Shown here: positions 43,988 to 52,610 of the stretch, piece by piece
How positions within the stretch are numbered: the first letter of the stretch is position 1
How the letters are laid out: every line of letters begins with the position of its first letter
Origin: Phycisphaera sp.
GTDB lineage: Bacteria > Planctomycetota > Phycisphaerae > Phycisphaerales > UBA1924
NCBI GenBank assembly: GCA_003712165.1
Contig: RHLH01000001.1
Span: 124,001-188,000 of the forward strand
Direction of reading: 5' to 3'
DNA length: 64,000 bases
Made by a program: the position numbers and the translations under genes
The notes under the pieces: generated by a model
Database searches by the model: none
Told to the model about the DNA's origin: nothing
What the model saw: only the letters and a program-made list of their open reading frames with translations

Positions 43988-45673
43988 TCAGTTGCAGCCC
44001 TGGTTGTAGTTGTTGATCCAGGCGGTGAAATCGGTCGGGCTGAGCATGCCGTCGAAGTTCTGGTCGGCTGGGCAGTCGGGGACGCCCGAGTCGCTGTTGA
44101 ACTCGAACGCGCCCATGTCGATGACAGCGCCGATGATGGCCTCGCCCGAATCCGCCGTATCGGGGTCGTCCTGTCCCCGGTCGTTGCCGGCGAGGTCCGA
44201 AAGCGGGCCTCCGATGTAGCGGTCGCTGCTGCCGGCATCGATGCAGGGTGAGCCGGGCATGAGTGAGTAGTCGCCGTTGGAGGCATCGACGAACATCGGG
44301 TTGCCGTCAATATTGCCTGTGCCTGGCCCAGTGAACCCACCCTCGACGAGCGAGTAGTTCACCTCGTCGTTGTCGCCCGTGCCGTTGATAGCGATCTGCG
44401 AGTTGGTCGGCAGATTGCCGAAGAAGACGCAGCTGTTCGCGAAGACGATCGCGTCTGTGTTGAGCCTCCGAAGAGCTCCACCCAGCGCATCGGCGTCGTT
44501 CCCGTTGAACGTGGAGTTGTAGACACGCACCTCACCGTCTGTAGCAGACGAGATCGCTCCCCCGGTGATCGCGGTGTTGTTGATGAAGAGCGAGTTGTAG
44601 ATGTTGGCGATGCCAGAGGCGTTGACCATGACTGCTCCGGCTCCCGACGCGGAGTCGTTGCCGGGTCGGCGGGCAGAGTTGCCGTCGAAGATGCTGTTGT
44701 AGATGTTGGCTCTCGCTGATGAACCGACAATCTGGACCGCGCCGCCGTTGGATGCCTCGTTCGCGACAAATCGGCAGTCCACGATATCGCCAGCGGTGTT
44801 GTTGAAACGGATGCCTCCGCCTGAGCCGGCACATAGGTTGCGTTCGAAATCACAGTCTTCGACATAGGCATAATCCACGGCGTTGACGTAGAGACCGCCT
44901 GTATCTTGTGTAGCGGTGCCCACCGATATGTTGTCGAGAAAGTCGGTGTTGGTGACGGTTACTTCATCGGATTGTGTGATATACACCGCGGCACCGGTGA
45001 TCGTGCACGTGTTCTCGCTGAACGCGCAGTCAGAGATGGCCACCGAAGCTCCCGAGCCTGCGTGGTCGATGGCGCCACCGTTGCCATTCAGGGCGTCGTT
45101 GTCGGCGAATGTGCTTCCGGCGATCGAGACCAGCTGTCCTGATGTACCGAAAGAGCGAATCGCTCCGGCGTAGAGCGTTGCTTGATTCCCGGTGAAGGTG
45201 GAGCTCTCGATGGTGAGGTCGCCGTCCCCTGCGTAAATCGCGCCGCCGACATTGGCGGTGTTGTCGATGAAATCGCAACCGATCACATTCAGTGCATCGC
45301 CATCGAGCATGTTGATCGCGCCGCCGTTGTTGCCTGAGCCGAGATTCTGACCATTCTGGATGGTCAGGTTCTCGAAAGTCACCGATCCGCTTGAGATGTT
45401 GACCGTAAAGGCTGAGCCGGTGCCGAAGGCGTCGATGACGACGTTATCCCCGGCGGCTTCGCGGATCGTGATATCGGGTGTCGTGACCGTGAAGGTATCC
45501 GCGTATGCGATCGTGTCGCGGAGCACGATCGTGTCGCCCGCCGCGATCCCGCTGACGGCGGGGTTGAGCGCCAGCGCCAGTGTCGGCACATCGTCCGGAA
45601 CGGTGATTGTCGTCTGTGCCAGGCATGAGCCTGCAGACAGTGCCAATGCTATTGCAGTCATTTTGCGTGTCAT
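43988..45673 (-). CDS. secreted right-handed beta-helix protein with one-repeat dockerin
   Basis: 561 residues with a signal peptide ending CLAQ. The body has repeated parallel beta-helix rungs of about 22-25 residues, seen as NxTFxGNxA-like turns: SSTFTGNQATLYAGAIRS, GSTFADNDALNGNGGAI, NSIFDGNSARR, NSLFINNTAITGGAI. Such folds bind or cleave polysaccharides or act as adhesins; no catalytic residues stand out. The tail is unusual: a single dockerin repeat, CPADQNFDG then [17 protein letters not shown]. It keeps only the first and last cysteines and is exactly 27 residues shorter than the two-repeat form. Confidence 0.88.
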   Translation of the reverse strand: MTRKMTAIALALSAGSCLAQTTITVPDDVPTLALALNPAVSGIAAGDTIVLRDTIAYADTFTVTTPDITIREAAGDNVVIDAFGTGSAFTVNISSGSVTFENLTIQNGQNLGSGNNGGAINMLDGDALNVIGCDFIDNTANVGGAIYAGDGDLTIESSTFTGNQATLYAGAIRSFGTSGQLVSIAGSTFADNDALNGNGGAIDHAGSGASVAISDCAFSENTCTITGAAVYITQSDEVTVTNTDFLDNISVGTATQDTGGLYVNAVDYAYVEDCDFERNLCAGSGGGIRFNNTAGDIVDCRFVANEASNGGAVQIVGSSARANIYNSIFDGNSARRPGNDSASGAGAVMVNASGIANIYNSLFINNTAITGGAISSATDGEVRVYNSTFNGNDADALGGALRRLNTDAIVFANSCVFFGNLPTNSQIAINGTGDNDEVNYSLVEGGFTGPGTGNIDGNPMFVDASNGDYSLMPGSPCIDAGSSDRYIGGPLSDLAGNDRGQDDPDTADSGEAIIGAVIDMGAFEFNSDSGVPDCPADQNFDGMLSPTDFTAWINNYNQGCN

Positions 45674-45770
45674 GGTGATTGCCTCGTGTCTGATGCGCGT
45701 GCTGGGGCGGTCCACCGGCCCCATGCCCGAAGACGCGACAGATCAGCCCTTGGCGCATCACGGGCGCATG

Positions 45771-45800
45771 AAAAACCGGCCGACCTAAGAGGCCGGCCGG
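45771..45800 (-). terminator. intrinsic terminator after the beta-propeller gene
   Basis: A GC-rich imperfect hairpin (CCGGCC at 45776-45781 with GGCCGG at 45791-45796 or 45795-45800) is followed on the minus strand by TTTTT (45775-45771). It lies 40 bp after the propeller stop. Confidence 0.75.
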
Positions 45801-45839
45801 GGGATGAGGCGGATCAAGCCTGTGCGAGTGGCTGAGCGA

Positions 45840-48398
45840 TCAGCAGCCGGCGTTAAAGTTTGCGATCCAGGCCGTGAAATCGGTGGGTGTGCAGAGCGTG
45901 TCGCCGTTCTGGTCGCACTCGGGCAGGTTGTTGTTGAACGCGTTGATCCACGCGGTGAAGTCGGTCGGGGTGAGCATGCCGTCGCCGTTGACGTCGGCGA
46001 CGCAGTCGTCGCCCTCCTCGCCCGTGTAGATGAGCCCGTCGGCAGGGGGCGAGGGCATAACGATGACCGAGCGGTCGTCGCTCGCCGAGAGCATGGCTGG
46101 GATGAACCCGATGTCGTCTGTCTGGACGATCGAGTTCGTGTTGAGATCGATATGTTCGATCTGTCCGCTGTTGCTGGTCTCGAAGATGCCTGCGCCAACG
46201 GTCGTGGTGCTCGTGCCGCTGGCGGCGTAGAGCGTGGCGCCGTCGCTGGAGAGTGTCATGCCCGTGATGCGGTCGGTCGTCGGGATTGTTGTGGTCTGCG
46301 TTCCCGAAACGAGATTGACAACACCGATGTTGGTATCGAACCAGTTGGAGACGTAGAGGGTGTTGCCGTCGTCGGAGACGATCATATCGTAGGGCTGGTC
46401 GCCGACACTGATGGCCGAATCGAATATCCAGACGCCGTCGATGATCTCGTTGAATACTTCGATGGTGTCCTCGTTCTTGATCGCGATGTAGAGATTCGAC
46501 CCGTCAGGGCTGAAAGTTGCTCGGGTCGGGAAGTCACCCGTTGCAATATCAAACATGAACGCCCAGTTCGTCGCATCGATGAATGAGACCTCGTCGGTGA
46601 ACGAGCCGCAGACCGCGAGAGTGGACCCGTCAGGCGAGAGCTTCATGTCGGAGGTCTGGCTGTAGGTGTAGCCGACACCGCCCATGTTGCCCGTGAGTAT
46701 CTTGGCGCCCTCGACAGCGAGGGTGTTGAGGTTGATGCGCCAGACGCCGTCACCGCTGGAGACGACGCAAATGTACGCGTAGTTGCCGTCGGGCGAGATT
46801 TCGACCTGCGAGCCGCGTGTGCTGATCGGGATGTTTGTGCTTGTCGCGGCCGCGGTGTCGATGACGGTCACGAAGGATGAGTCCAGGTTCGCAACGACCG
46901 CCTTGGAGCCGTCGGGAGTGATCTCGACCTCGGCCGGCCTCATCCCGGTTGGCGCGTAGCCCGTGATGTTGCCGCTGCCGTCAAAGATGGTGGCCGTATC
47001 GCTGAAGATGTTGATGCCTATGGCGACGCTGCCATCGGCGCTGACGGCGCTGGTCCGGCACTTGTCACCCTCGGGCGGCGGGCCAGATACGGTGAAGCTC
47101 TCGAGCCCTCCAAGTGCGCCGTTGGTCGAGACAACGACGAGGTCCTCGCCGAACGTCGTCGAGCACATCGCGGCCTGCGGGCCCGCGGGGTTCACATCAC
47201 CGATCGTGCAGGAGACCGCGTTGTTCGTATCTATCACGAGGCTCTGGGTCGCGAAGCTGAGCAGGCTGCCCCGGAACCCGACCGCGAGCGCGTACATGCC
47301 GTCGGCGGTCGTGTGCATCTGATTCACGCTCGCGGTGTTCTGCGAACTCCCGAACGCGCCGGTCGTGAGATTGGCAAACTTCGTGGCGTTCTGGATGGCG
47401 ACCGCGGCGAGCGTGCCGTCGTTGTTGACGGCGATCGGGCCCCACAGGTTGTCCGGTGTGCTAAACGTGTTCGCCACGCTCTTGGTCGCGACATCGATGA
47501 CCGTGAGTGTCTGGTTCGACGAGGTGTGCGTGACCGCGGCTGTCGAGTTGTCAGCGCTCACGCCCACGCCCCGCGGGTTGTTGGCGGAAGGAACGCTCGT
47601 GATTGTGCCGGTGGTTACGTCGATCAGGTCGATCGTCGCGTCGAAGAATCCCGGAAAGAGAACCGTCGAGTTGTCGATGAACGGGTGCTCGTTGAACTGG
47701 ACCTGGAATGCGCCGGACTCGGGCGAGAACGAAAGGCTGGTCACAAAGCCCGGCGTGTTGACCGTTCGCTCAACGGTGTTCGTTGTGAGCGAGACGACGC
47801 TGAGCGTGCTGTCGAAGGCGTTGCCGACCGCGGCGTACGCGCTGTCGCCCGAGATGTGTACCCGGCCCGGACCATCGCCAACCGGGATGATCGTGGATTC
47901 GGTCATGGTCGCCAGATCAACGATCGTTGCAGAGTCGTCGGCCAGGTTCGCGCAGACAGCGACCGATCCGTCTGGGGCGATGTCCATGTCGATCGGTTGG
48001 TGGGTCAGGTTGATCGCGCCGATGAAGTCCAGTGTGTTCGCGTCGAACCGGACGATTGTTTTGCTCGCAGCGTGCGCGATCAGCACCTCGCTCCCGTCGG
48101 GCAGGTACTTGACCGACGCCGGCTGGTCGCCCTCGGGGTCGCTGCCCGTCGAGAGCAGCTGCGCCGGGTCGAGGGGCAGTGCCGAGAAACCGGTGTGTTC
48201 GCCCATCAGGCTCACGAGTGCCGTCGCGGGCATATCCGCGCTGACGATCGAGACGTCCCCGTCTTCCGAGATCAGCAGTTGGTCCCGGATTTCGATCTGA
48301 TCCGTGTCACCAAAGAAAACCTGCTGCGCATCGGCGGCGCCAGCAGAGAACAGCGTGCCCGATACTGCAAGCAGCAGACGAGTCGATCGTACAGACAT
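45840..48398 (-). CDS. secreted YVTN-type beta-propeller protein with dockerin tail
   Basis: 852 residues; the ATG at 48398 follows GGAGGAA and starts a signal peptide (ending GAADAQ). Most of the protein is repeated blades of the YVTN/cytochrome-D1-like propeller type, for example SVKYLPDGSEVLIAHAA, DIAPDGSVAVCANLADD, EISPDGNYAYICVVSSG, TFSPDGSNLYIAIKNED and SDDGNTLYVSNWFDTN, enough for two seven-bladed propellers. The tail is a two-repeat dockerin with four cysteines ending FNAGC. Its second calcium loop reads DQNGDTLC, so the usual DG is DT. Likely a surface-displayed binding protein. Confidence 0.88.
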   Translation of the reverse strand: MSVRSTRLLLAVSGTLFSAGAADAQQVFFGDTDQIEIRDQLLISEDGDVSIVSADMPATALVSLMGEHTGFSALPLDPAQLLSTGSDPEGDQPASVKYLPDGSEVLIAHAASKTIVRFDANTLDFIGAINLTHQPIDMDIAPDGSVAVCANLADDSATIVDLATMTESTIIPVGDGPGRVHISGDSAYAAVGNAFDSTLSVVSLTTNTVERTVNTPGFVTSLSFSPESGAFQVQFNEHPFIDNSTVLFPGFFDATIDLIDVTTGTITSVPSANNPRGVGVSADNSTAAVTHTSSNQTLTVIDVATKSVANTFSTPDNLWGPIAVNNDGTLAAVAIQNATKFANLTTGAFGSSQNTASVNQMHTTADGMYALAVGFRGSLLSFATQSLVIDTNNAVSCTIGDVNPAGPQAAMCSTTFGEDLVVVSTNGALGGLESFTVSGPPPEGDKCRTSAVSADGSVAIGINIFSDTATIFDGSGNITGYAPTGMRPAEVEITPDGSKAVVANLDSSFVTVIDTAAATSTNIPISTRGSQVEISPDGNYAYICVVSSGDGVWRINLNTLAVEGAKILTGNMGGVGYTYSQTSDMKLSPDGSTLAVCGSFTDEVSFIDATNWAFMFDIATGDFPTRATFSPDGSNLYIAIKNEDTIEVFNEIIDGVWIFDSAISVGDQPYDMIVSDDGNTLYVSNWFDTNIGVVNLVSGTQTTTIPTTDRITGMTLSSDGATLYAASGTSTTTVGAGIFETSNSGQIEHIDLNTNSIVQTDDIGFIPAMLSASDDRSVIVMPSPPADGLIYTGEEGDDCVADVNGDGMLTPTDFTAWINAFNNNLPECDQNGDTLCTPTDFTAWIANFNAGC

Positions 48399-48556
48399 CA
48401 AGATTCCTCCACGAAAATGCACAGGTCTGGCACGGCCAAAAATGAAACGTGCTCCACCCTCCGGCACCGAGCGTACCAGAAAGAAGAGCACGATTGTGCA
48501 TTGATTTGAGCACCTTCACCTATGTGAAGGCCTGTGTTCGGTCGTGCGGGAGGTTG

Positions 48557-50557
48557 TCAGCAGCCCGCGTTGAAGTTGTTGACCCATGCGGTGAAGTCGG
48601 CGGGGGTGCAGGACCCGTCGCCGTTCTGGTCGCACTCGGGCGCGTTGTTGTTGTACGCGTTGACCCATGCGGTGAAGTCGGCAGGGGTGACCGCGCCGTC
48701 GCCGTTGACGTCCGCGAGGCAGTCGTTTGGCGTGTTGACCGTGAGGGTCGCGACGGCTGAGTTCTCGCCAGACTGGTTGCAGGGCCCGCTGACGAAGCAG
48801 TAGTACTCGCCCGCGTCGCCGGCATCGACGCTGGTCAGGTTCAGCGTCGGGTTCTCTTCGAAGACGAGCAGCCCGCTCGGGCCGAACCACTGGTAGCTGT
48901 CCGCGCCGGACGCGGTCACGGTGAAGCTCACGTTGTCGCCCTCGTCAACGGTCTGGGATTGCGGATCCTGATCGATCGCGAACGCGTCGTCGACCGTGAG
49001 CACGGCGGTGTCCGTGGTCTCGGTGCTGCAGGGCTCGATGATGGTCAGGACGTACGAGCCCGCGTCGGAGGCGTCGATGTTGTTGAGCTGGAGCACGTTC
49101 GAGGTCGCCCCGGCAATGAGGTTCCCGTTCTTGCGCCACTCGAAGGTGAGCGAGCCGAGGTCGCCGCTGATACCGGTGCTGAGGGTGATGTTGTCGCCCG
49201 GGCAGGCGGTCTGCGAGTCGGGCTGGTTGAAGATGGTGTAGTCGATGCAACCCAGCGAGTCGCGGAAGTTGGAGACACTGAACTTGGTTTCCTCGTGGCA
49301 GCGTCCGTTGTCCTCGGAGTTATTTACGCCGGTGGCTGTTCCAATGTAATTGACGCCTGGGTTCGAGAAGTGCCGCACGCGCGTGTCGCCGCCCTGGGAG
49401 TAGGCCATGATCGAGCGGTAGCGGCCGCCGTTCGTGCTCGTCCAGCGGTGCCCGTACGCGTAACTGAACGTGGAACCGCCCGCGTTGTCGCGGTCATGCG
49501 CACAGCCCATGTTGTGGCCGATCTCGTGCGGGAAGCTGAGGTTGCCGACGGCGCAGCCCGTGTCGGTCACGGTGAACCCGAGGGATTCGTTGAATGGGGC
49601 GAGGTAGCCAACGCCGCAGGCGTTGAAGTCGTTGACGAGCAGGGCGACGAGGTCCGCGGCGTACGTGTCACGCAGGGCGTGCACGTTGTCCATGAATCCG
49701 TCGCTTGTGCCCTGCAGACGCGTGATATCGGTGCTCGCGCTGCCTGACTCGTTGTAGTTGACTTCCTCTGTGTGGACGAGGTTGAGCTCAAGAGGCGAGA
49801 TCTGCGAGTTGTCGTACGCCTCGTTGGTTACATCGATGCTGTTCTGCGCGAGCGCGAGGATCTGGTTGGTTCCGCCCCAGCCCTGACGTGCTTCTGCTGT
49901 GTAGACGATCATGACATCGATAACGGACCCGTCGTCGAGTTCGGGCGTGATGCCCGGGATCGTGACGCCGCTGCCACCGGGTGTGGTGCCCGTGTTGCGG
50001 GCGATCTGCCGTGACATCGCGACGCGCTGGTTCTGCTGCATGATCCGCTGCGCCACGCCGTGGGCCTCGAGCTGGTCGTTGCCGCAGCCTTTGAACTTGG
50101 ACATGTCGAACTTGATGAGGTTGTAGATGTCGTTGCCGTTGGCGTCGTTCTGTCCCGAGTCGCGGAGCTCGAAGGTCCCCAGTTCACCCGCGCTGATGGC
50201 GCCGTGGAACGCGTCCTTGTACTGCACAAAGCTGAACCAGCCGTACTCGATCCCCTCGATCGTGCCCGACCAGCCTGTCGAGACATCTGAGTGGTTGCGC
50301 GTCTTGGTCACGAGCCCGCGGACGAACTGGTTCCCGCCCAGCGGGAACAGCACGCTGTCGTTGTTGAACGCCTCGCCCGTGATGACGACCGGGTACGCGT
50401 ACTCGGCCTCCTCCGGCAGGTTGACGATCGGCGCATTCACGATGCTGTGCGCGTACATCTCGGGCTGAGACGACTGCAGAGCACCCTGAGCGGCCGCTGG
50501 CTGACAGAGCGAGCAAGCCGCGACGAGAGCCGCGGCCGCGAAACAAGACTTCTTCAT
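48557..50557 (-). CDS. secreted M12-like metalloprotease with Ig-like domains and dockerin tail
   Basis: 666 residues; the ATG at 50557 follows GGAGGTC. Signal peptide, then a propeptide-like region up to about residue 205. The metzincin site HEIGHNMGCAHD starts at residue 344, with the Met-turn SIMAYS about 40 residues later, as in reprolysin/adamalysin-type proteases. Two Ig-like domains follow (about 430-520 and 525-605), each with the pattern of a Trp in the core and DAGxYxC near the end (DAGSYVL, DAGEYYCFV). The tail is a two-repeat dockerin with four cysteines ending FNAGC. An exported endopeptidase, likely held or displayed through the tail. Confidence 0.9.
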   Translation of the reverse strand: MKKSCFAAAALVAACSLCQPAAAQGALQSSQPEMYAHSIVNAPIVNLPEEAEYAYPVVITGEAFNNDSVLFPLGGNQFVRGLVTKTRNHSDVSTGWSGTIEGIEYGWFSFVQYKDAFHGAISAGELGTFELRDSGQNDANGNDIYNLIKFDMSKFKGCGNDQLEAHGVAQRIMQQNQRVAMSRQIARNTGTTPGGSGVTIPGITPELDDGSVIDVMIVYTAEARQGWGGTNQILALAQNSIDVTNEAYDNSQISPLELNLVHTEEVNYNESGSASTDITRLQGTSDGFMDNVHALRDTYAADLVALLVNDFNACGVGYLAPFNESLGFTVTDTGCAVGNLSFPHEIGHNMGCAHDRDNAGGSTFSYAYGHRWTSTNGGRYRSIMAYSQGGDTRVRHFSNPGVNYIGTATGVNNSEDNGRCHEETKFSVSNFRDSLGCIDYTIFNQPDSQTACPGDNITLSTGISGDLGSLTFEWRKNGNLIAGATSNVLQLNNIDASDAGSYVLTIIEPCSTETTDTAVLTVDDAFAIDQDPQSQTVDEGDNVSFTVTASGADSYQWFGPSGLLVFEENPTLNLTSVDAGDAGEYYCFVSGPCNQSGENSAVATLTVNTPNDCLADVNGDGAVTPADFTAWVNAYNNNAPECDQNGDGSCTPADFTAWVNNFNAGC

Positions 50558-50685
50558 CTGTATGACCTCCCCTTCGGGCTGCAACGGCAACGCACCGACA
50601 GAATCTGCGCCACACCGGCAGCCGGACCACCATACGGGAAAATCCAGGTCTGGTTCCAGAGTTATCGGGTCAAAACCCCGGTCAA

Positions 50686-51657
50686 TCAGGGGCATCCCGC
50701 GTTGAAGTTTGCGATCCACGCCGTGAAATCGATGGGCGTGCACGCCCCGTCAGCATTCTGATCGCATTCGGCCAGACCCTGATTGAAGGCGTTGATCCAG
50801 GCGGTGAAGTCGACCGGAGAGAGCACACTGTCGTATGTGACATCTGCAACACACGGATTCGAATTAATCGTTGCACCAGCCTCACGAACGAAGAGCCGCC
50901 CCTCGTGTGTGTAGGCAATGCCGAAGCTCCCGATGCCAAGATTGCCTACGAGCGATGCGATTAAAACTCTGTTTCCCGTGTTTCCCGCAGCGCCGCCCAG
51001 TCCAGGGCTCGCCGGTGTTCCCACGACCGTGATGTCGGGTGTCCAGCCGGTCGGCGCCTGAATCTCACGGTCGTTCTCAAAGGCACTCAGATCCAGATCG
51101 ATCGTGATCGGGACAACGGGTGCGGGCTCTGCCGATCTATCCCCGATCGTGATAAACGAATCGAACGGCACATCGAGTGCGGTGAACAACGACTCGGGTA
51201 GAGGCAAGTGCGTGCCAATCCCCGCAGACGCCGCGGTGTCTGCAAACACCGGGTTGCCGCCCTGCGTCACTGTTGCGTGAGTGACACCAACAAGCTCCGC
51301 GTCCGCGTCGGGTAGCTGTACGAGTATGTCGTAACCCGTGCTCCCGTCGGGCTGTAGTGCTGGCTCGACATTCAGTGTCATGTACGGCGCGCTCTCGGGC
51401 AGGCTCGTTGAGATTGTGTTCGAACCGGCACACGAAGCGAAGTTCGCGGCGAAGAAGGCCAGATCGATGCCATCGGTATCACCGTCGTTGTCGAAGTCGC
51501 CCTGGCTTGGACCACCGTCGGCGACATGCTGGAGCATAATTGTGTAGGAGATGACATTGACGCAGCCGCAGCCGTTCATGTCGAGCATCGAGCAGTCCTG
51601 GGCTCCAACACTCGAAGCGAGCATGACGAGTGCGGCGGGGGTCAGTTTGCACAACAT
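50686..51657 (-). CDS. secreted protein with dockerin-like motifs at both ends
   Basis: 323 residues; the ATG at 51657 lies 7 bases after AAGGAG, while the TTG at 51663 would be too close. Signal peptide ends at GAQDC. Near residues 50-75, DFDNDGDTDGIDLAFFAANF is a single EF-hand dockerin-like motif. A beta-rich middle part is not recognised (PAPVVPITIDLDLSAFENDR). The C-terminus is a two-repeat dockerin with four cysteines, although its first calcium loop is degraded (DVTYDS instead of DVNGDG); it ends FNAGCP. The N-terminal motif is closer to the classical type found in other planctomycete proteins. Function unknown. Confidence 0.82.
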   Translation of the reverse strand: MLCKLTPAALVMLASSVGAQDCSMLDMNGCGCVNVISYTIMLQHVADGGPSQGDFDNDGDTDGIDLAFFAANFASCAGSNTISTSLPESAPYMTLNVEPALQPDGSTGYDILVQLPDADAELVGVTHATVTQGGNPVFADTAASAGIGTHLPLPESLFTALDVPFDSFITIGDRSAEPAPVVPITIDLDLSAFENDREIQAPTGWTPDITVVGTPASPGLGGAAGNTGNRVLIASLVGNLGIGSFGIAYTHEGRLFVREAGATINSNPCVADVTYDSVLSPVDFTAWINAFNQGLAECDQNADGACTPIDFTAWIANFNAGCP

Positions 51658-51791
51658 TGCCAATCTCCTTTTCCCAGTGCTTGTCCTGGCACAGAGGCAT
51701 CATGAGCCCCAAGGAAGATCAGCTCTAGAACCACTTGTGCGCGCCTATTCAAATCGCTTTGTGCCGGAAGTACACTGATGCTGGAGGCACC

Positions 51792-52610
51792 ATGCGAACC
51801 GGTGCAAAGACACACCAAGTGAACCTCGACCCACCTGGGACGAGAACGCTGTGGGCCGACCGCGCAGGCGATTGGCTCGTAGCACTGGCCGAGTATCCGC
51901 CCGGCGAGGGACTCGGCTGGCACAGCCACGAGTTCGCCTCGTTTCACCTCACCCTCGCAGGCACGAGCGACGAAGACTACTGGAAGCTCAACAGGGGCAA
52001 GCTCGCTGGCACCGCTCAGTACTACGGCCAGGGCGTCGAGCATCGCACACGTTTCGGTCCTGAGGGAGCCCTCGTGCTGCATGCCATCAGACCAGGAGGC
52101 GAGGTTGTTCGCGTTGATCCGCTCGCCGAGCCAGATCCCAAGCCCATGCTCCGCATTATGCGCGAGGTTTTGAAGGGCGATGAATCATCGCTCGCTTCCA
52201 TCGAGAGTTGGTGTCTTGAGATGGAAAGTTCAATCGCAGGAAAGACAACTCCCGAAACGGCTTGGCCAGATTGGCTTCTCCGAGTGCGCCAGCGACTGTT
52301 CGACGACCCCGCCGAGGGACTCACCGTACGCGACATCGCGCGTGATGAGAACCTGAACCCGTCGCACCTGGCCCGCTCGTTTCGTCAGAGACTGGGGGTC
52401 ACGGTGGGTGAGTATCTTCGCATCCGCAGACTCCAGATCGCAGCAGACACGCTCCTGACGACGGACAAGCCCATTGCCAGTATCGCGATAGAGGCTGGTT
52501 TCTGCGACCAGAGCCACTTCGGTCGAGAGTTCGCGGCCCGTTACGGCTCGACCCCTGCAGCTGTGCGCAAGGAGTTGAAGTCTGGACTCAAGTACCTCAT
52601 CCTGTCCTGA
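51792..52610 (+). CDS. AraC-family transcriptional regulator
   Basis: 272 residues; the ATG at 51792 follows GGAGG. The N-terminal half is cupin-like (EGLGWHSHEFASFHLTL, with histidines placed as in sensor cupins). The C-terminal 100 residues have two helix-turn-helix motifs: LTVRDIARDENLNPSHLARS with FRQRLGVTVGEYLRIRRL, then SIAIEAGFCDQSHFGREFA. It is divergent from the 50686-51657 dockerin gene and convergent, without any gap, with the 52611-55424 dockerin gene, so it could control one or both. The ligand is unknown. Confidence 0.9.
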   Translation: MRTGAKTHQVNLDPPGTRTLWADRAGDWLVALAEYPPGEGLGWHSHEFASFHLTLAGTSDEDYWKLNRGKLAGTAQYYGQGVEHRTRFGPEGALVLHAIRPGGEVVRVDPLAEPDPKPMLRIMREVLKGDESSLASIESWCLEMESSIAGKTTPETAWPDWLLRVRQRLFDDPAEGLTVRDIARDENLNPSHLARSFRQRLGVTVGEYLRIRRLQIAADTLLTTDKPIASIAIEAGFCDQSHFGREFAARYGSTPAAVRKELKSGLKYLILS

